Assembly (NCBI RefSeq): GCF_002237595.1
Contig: NZ_CP022529.1
Location: 806,001 to 870,000 of the forward strand
Reading direction: 5' to 3'
Length of the DNA stretch: 64,000 bases
Source: Labrenzia sp. VG12
Lineage (GTDB): Bacteria > Pseudomonadota > Alphaproteobacteria > Rhizobiales > Stappiaceae
Each line of letters begins with the position of its first letter. Position 1 is the first letter of the stretch. A program made the translations under genes and the position numbers. The notes below the pieces were generated by a model. That model saw only the letters and a list, made by a program, of their open reading frames with translations, was not told the origin of the DNA and searched no databases. Below, piece after piece: positions 60,904 through 64,000 of the stretch.

Positions 60904-62177
60904 CGCAGCCCAAAGCCGGAAAAGGGCAGGTAGGTCACAAGGTCCCCCTTGGCGATCGATGTTACGTCTTCCGGGATTTCAATCAGACCATCGGCCTCTC
61001 TGAGGCCCGTTATCAACCCTGACCCGTCACGCATGAATTTCTGTGCAACGGGGGCACCATCCGGTCCTTCTTCAAGATAGGCGCGATAGAATTCGCGTCG
61101 GTCCGGTTTCTTCTTGGGCACTTCGAAGGCGGCCGGAACCTGGAAGCCCCTGGCACGCAGAAACGGGCCGCCGCCCAGCACGCTCAGAACCGGGCGAACA
61201 TAAAGCAGAAAACAGACCATGGCAGCCACGGGATTGCCCGGCAGGCCGAGGAACACGCAGTCCCCGATCGAGCCGAACATCATCGGCCGGCCCGGCTTGA
61301 TCGCCAGTTGCCACATGTGGCGTGACCCGAGCGTGTCGAGCGCTGCCAGCAAATGGTCTTCTTCGCCCCGGCTGGCGCCACCTGAAGTCAACAGGACATC
61401 AAACCGGCCAGCTGCTTCCTTCAAGGTGGTTTCGACGAGAGCTGCATCGTCTTTTAAAATGCCCAGGTCCTCGACGTCGACCGGCAGGGTTGAACAGAGG
61501 CCCTGAAGCAGGAAGTGATTGGAATCATAGACATCGCCAAGGGTGATCAGGCTTCCGGGCCGGCGCAACTCGTCGCCGGTGGACAGCAAACCAACCTTCA
61601 GTTTGCGATAGACGGAAATCTCGCCAAGCCCCGTCGATGCGATCGCGGCCACGTCCTGAGGCCGCAAACGCTGTCCGGCTTCCAGGATCGGAGTTCCCTC
61701 GGCAACATCCTCTCCTGCCAGGCGGCAATTGGCCCCCTTCTTGAGGCCCTGCGGCACGATCACGAAGTCCTGGCCATCCTGCTGATGCGGTTCGCAGTCT
61801 TCCTGCATGGCGACCGTGTCCGCACCCGGCGGCATGACCGCACCCGTGAAGATCCGCGCCGCGCCCCAGGGCGCCAGGTCGGTCAGGCTGGCGTGACCGG
61901 CGGCGACCCTCTGGTCCATCCGGAAAAAACCGCCGGCTTCCTCAAAGTCCGAGTGGCGGAAGGCATAGCCGTCAACAGCGGAATTGTCGGCCAGTGGCAC
62001 ATTTCGCGGCGCGACGACGGTCTGTGCCAGAACACGCTCGGATGCCTCTGAGAGCGGTATGGTCTCCACTTCGGCAATTGTGGACACGCGGTCTTTGAGC
62101 AGATCCAGGGCATCTTGATGGCGCAGCCGGTCCTTGTCGTGCAGAAAACAGTCGTCAAGAAGCCGCTTGCCGGTCAT
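60900..62177 (-). CDS. moeA: Molybdopterin molybdotransferase MoeA
   Basis: A 425-residue enzyme that inserts molybdate into adenylated molybdopterin. Motifs are PLADNSAVDGYAFR near residue 60, FTGAVMPPGADTVAMQED, LLSTGDEL, the substrate loop TSGGASRGEEDH, and FLGLPGNPVAAMVCF. It is the last gene of a tightly overlapping series fdhD-mobA-mobB-moeA; the mobB stop overlaps its start by four bases. The length is normal. Confidence 0.93.
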   Translation of the reverse strand: MTGKRLLDDCFLHDKDRLRHQDALDLLKDRVSTIAEVETIPLSEASERVLAQTVVAPRNVPLADNSAVDGYAFRHSDFEEAGGFFRMDQRVAAGHASLTDLAPWGAARIFTGAVMPPGADTVAMQEDCEPHQQDGQDFVIVPQGLKKGANCRLAGEDVAEGTPILEAGQRLRPQDVAAIASTGLGEISVYRKLKVGLLSTGDELRRPGSLITLGDVYDSNHFLLQGLCSTLPVDVEDLGILKDDAALVETTLKEAAGRFDVLLTSGGASRGEEDHLLAALDTLGSRHMWQLAIKPGRPMMFGSIGDCVFLGLPGNPVAAMVCFLLYVRPVLSVLGGGPFLRARGFQVPAAFEVPKKKPDRREFYRAYLEEGPDGAPVAQKFMRDGSGLITGLREADGLIEIPEDVTSIAKGDLVTYLPFSGFGLR

Positions 62178-62695
62178 GCGCCGTGACCCCCAAGGTCGAG
62201 ACGCGCCTGGATGAAATCCGCCATCGCCGGCACATCGTTGAGATCGAAGACCGGGAGCGTCTCCTCCGGCAGCAGATGGTCCGCCGCAACGGCCAGAATA
62301 TTCGGGTCGGTTGGGGCGAGGGGGCCGCGGTCCCGGGTTTCCGTGCGCCGCGCTTCGATCTTGGGATGGTCTTCGCGTTTGTAGCCTTCGATCAGGATCA
62401 GGTCACATGGCGCGAGACGGGCCAGAATCTCTTCCAGAGGTGGCTCGTCTTCCTCCCGCAACTCGTGCATCAGGGCCCATCTGCGGCCGGAGACGAGGGC
62501 GACTTCCGATGCGCCTGCCTCCCGGTGCCGGTAGCTGTCGGCCCCCGGTCGGTCGATGTCGAAATTGTGGTGGGCGTGTTTCACGGTGGAAACCTTGAGA
62601 CCACGTTGAGTGAACTCGGCCACCAGACGGGTCACGAGCTGCGTTTTGCCGGAATTCTTCCATCCGGTGATGCCGAATACGGGAGTGGGTTTCAT
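62174..62695 (-). CDS. mobB: Molybdopterin-guanine dinucleotide biosynthesis protein MobB
   Basis: A 173-residue P-loop GTPase-like protein. GITGWKNSGKTQLVTRLV is the Walker A, followed by VSTVKHAHHNFDIDRPGADSYRHREAGA, and LILIEGYKRE is the Walker B region. MobB assists MobA in making the bis-MGD cofactor. It overlaps mobA and moeA by four bases each (ATGA), a coupled operon. Confidence 0.93.
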   Translation of the reverse strand: MKPTPVFGITGWKNSGKTQLVTRLVAEFTQRGLKVSTVKHAHHNFDIDRPGADSYRHREAGASEVALVSGRRWALMHELREEDEPPLEEILARLAPCDLILIEGYKREDHPKIEARRTETRDRGPLAPTDPNILAVAADHLLPEETLPVFDLNDVPAMADFIQARLDLGGHGA

Positions 62696-63345
62696 CTGTC
62701 GGTTAGGCTCAATGCGTCGCGTACGGTTGCGAGGTCGTCAGGGCGGTTGGCGTTGAAGAAGGGGTCGAGACCCGAAACCGGGTCGGTGTCAAAGGCGACT
62801 TCAACACTGTCGTGGCGGTCTACAAAGGCGAGCACCTTTCCGCTTTGACCGGAGTCAAGCCAGTCATGCAGGTCAGATTTGAGGGCCACGGGCCAGAGAC
62901 CGAAAACGGGCTGCAGCTTGTCGGCAGACGATGCGAGGGCGATCACCGGCCGGTCGGATGGCACCGCCGCGCAGAACCTGCCGACAAGGTCGGTTGGAAA
63001 GAACGGGGTGTCACCTGCGACCGAAACCACGTGGCTTACGTCGGGACGATGGGCGGCCGCAAACTCAAGGCCCGCCAGGACACCCGCCAGCGGCCCGGCA
63101 TAGTCGCCCAGTGGATCGGGGACCACGGGCAGGTCAAACCGGGCGAATCTCTCCGGGTCCCCGTTTGCGTTGAGGACAATATCGGCAAGTTGAGGGGTCA
63201 GCCTGGCAAGAATCATGTCGAGCATGGTCCTGCCGCCCAGGTCCATGAGCGGCTTGTCACCGCCGCCCATGCGGCGCGACTGACCACCCGCCAGAACGCA
63301 GCCGAGCAGCTTGTTTCTCGTCAGGCGCGACGGCGTCGTGTTCAT
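62692..63345 (-). CDS. mobA: Molybdenum cofactor guanylyltransferase MobA
   Basis: A 217-residue GMP transferase. The nucleotide-binding motif is VLAGGQSRRMGGGDKPL near residue 18, followed by LNANGDPERF, VPDPLGDYAGPLAGVLAGLE and SVAGDTPFFP. It attaches GMP to molybdopterin, giving MGD for DMSO-reductase-family enzymes such as formate dehydrogenase. It overlaps fdhD and mobB by four bases each. Confidence 0.93.
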   Translation of the reverse strand: MNTTPSRLTRNKLLGCVLAGGQSRRMGGGDKPLMDLGGRTMLDMILARLTPQLADIVLNANGDPERFARFDLPVVPDPLGDYAGPLAGVLAGLEFAAAHRPDVSHVVSVAGDTPFFPTDLVGRFCAAVPSDRPVIALASSADKLQPVFGLWPVALKSDLHDWLDSGQSGKVLAFVDRHDSVEVAFDTDPVSGLDPFFNANRPDDLATVRDALSLTDR

Positions 63346-64000
63346 TTTGCAGCCAGGCTCCCTTTGCGGCGGATCTTCTGCGGTTCGTCCTCCACGGATC
63401 CGGGATCAAGATCGAAGTCGATCCGTTCCTGACCGGACAGTGCGACAAAGCGTTTGCCGCGGGCACGGCCGATCAGTGTCAGACCAGCCTGGCGCGCCAG
63501 TTCCACGCCCCAGGCGGTGAACCCGGAGCGCGAGACGAGGATCGGAATGCCCATCATGACCGTCTTGATCACCATTTCGGAGGTCAGCCGGCCGGTGGTG
63601 TAGAACATCTTGTCGTGTGCGGGGATATCGTTCAGGACCATCCAGCCTGCGATCTTGTCGACCGCATTGTGCCGGCCGACATCTTCCATATAGACCAGCG
63701 GCCGGTCTTCCTGGCACAGCACGCAGCCATGGATTGCGCCCGCCTCCAGGTAAAGCGACGGGGTGGTGTTGATCGCCTTGGTCAGGCTGTAGAGCCAGGA
63801 TGTCTTCAGCCGGGCGTCAGTGGACAGCGAAACGGTTTCAAAGCCTTCCATGACATCGCCGAAGACGGTGCCTTGCGCGCAGCCGGACGTACGCACCTTC
63901 TTCTTGAGTTTTTCCTCGAAATTCGTTTCCCGCTCGGTGCGCACGATGACCACATCAAGATCGTCGTCATGTTCGATCCCGGTGATGACATCGTCATCGG
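63342..64000 (-). CDS. fdhD: Formate dehydrogenase accessory sulfurtransferase FdhD (right-edge partial)
   Basis: The C-terminal 218 residues or so are present; the frame is open to the window edge, so the N-terminus is missing. FdhD moves sulfur from IscS to the molybdenum centre of formate dehydrogenase. Seen are SLTKAINTTPSLY, YMEDVGRHNAVDKIAG and SRSGFTAWGVELARQAG, all typical. The usual sulfur-relay CxxC loop (E. coli C121/C124) reads SGCAQGT, with only one cysteine, while a CVLC pair appears later (GAIHGCVLCQED). With mobA-mobB-moeA it points to a formate dehydrogenase locus further right. Confidence 0.9.
   Translation of the reverse strand, partial: DDDVITGIEHDDDLDVVIVRTERETNFEEKLKKKVRTSGCAQGTVFGDVMEGFETVSLSTDARLKTSWLYSLTKAINTTPSLYLEAGAIHGCVLCQEDRPLVYMEDVGRHNAVDKIAGWMVLNDIPAHDKMFYTTGRLTSEMVIKTVMMGIPILVSRSGFTAWGVELARQAGLTLIGRARGKRFVALSGQERIDFDLDPGSVEDEPQKIRRKGSLAAK

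Overview
The window looks like the chromosome of a high-GC alphaproteobacterium, most probably a marine member of the Hyphomicrobiales/Stappiaceae (Roseibium/Labrenzia-like). This is inferred from gene content (cydDCABX, de novo B12 genes, a TakP-type TRAP system, a PleC/DivJ-like kinase, betaine demethylases, many LysR regulators) and from a palindromic intergenic repeat of the kind common in this class. I see no phage, IS element, CRISPR array, rRNA or tRNA. The layout is an ordinary dense catabolic and cofactor region.

Layout. 0-3 kb: a phosphonate module. The 2-oxoglutarate/Fe oxygenase TmpA and the HD-domain di-iron oxygenase TmpB turn 2-trimethylaminoethylphosphonate into glycine betaine and phosphate; a divergent LysR gene sits beside them. 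3-10 kb: MarR regulator with palindromic operators, a DMT exporter, a methyltransferase, a ketose kinase/aldolase pair (the kinase has lost its zinc site, the aldolase is frameshifted), pirin and a small P-loop kinase. 10.1-13 kb: a TPP riboswitch and thiO-thiS-thiG-thiE. 13-16 kb: LysR, a palindromic repeat, mmsA. 16.7-23.4 kb: cydD-cydC-cydA-cydB-cydX for cytochrome bd. 23.5-27.2 kb: guanine deaminase with a double-ABM membrane protein, opposite a BMP-type nucleoside-binding protein. 27.2-31.3 kb: peroxiredoxin and a DctQ-DctM-DctP TRAP transporter that looks alpha-keto-acid specific.

31.4-42.4 kb: a cysteine-rich exported protein, a DMT permease, a periplasmic binding protein, dusA, retropepsin/DUF1289, a lipoprotein-like hydrolase, cobS opposite cobT, a sensor kinase, a uracil-DNA-glycosylase-family protein and an Lrp regulator. 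42.4-47.9 kb: a TetR regulator with two tandem operators faces a three-gene N-demethylase operon (flavin/Fe-S demethylase, Rieske oxygenase, reductase) for glycine betaine or stachydrine. 48-54.7 kb: a lower-GC GGDEF-EAL protein, a DUF302 protein, a DNA alkylation repair protein, a 3-hydroxyisobutyrate dehydrogenase preceded by a hairpin and a 50-codon ORF, LysR and a PLP sulfur-amino-acid enzyme. 54.8-57.2 kb: a basic-amino-acid ABC importer lacking its ATPase. 57.5-60.9 kb: GST, LysR and an exported metallo-beta-lactamase-fold hydrolase. 60.9-64 kb: moeA-mobB-mobA-fdhD for molybdenum cofactor and formate dehydrogenase, running off the right edge.

How the genes could work together: TmpAB releases glycine betaine, and the Rieske/reductase/flavoprotein operon 42 kb away could demethylate it towards sarcosine, so both ends of a phosphonate-to-glycine route may be in this window. 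MmsA and the 3-hydroxyisobutyrate dehydrogenase are consecutive steps of valine breakdown at separate loci. All functional calls rest on reading motifs by eye; no database search was run.
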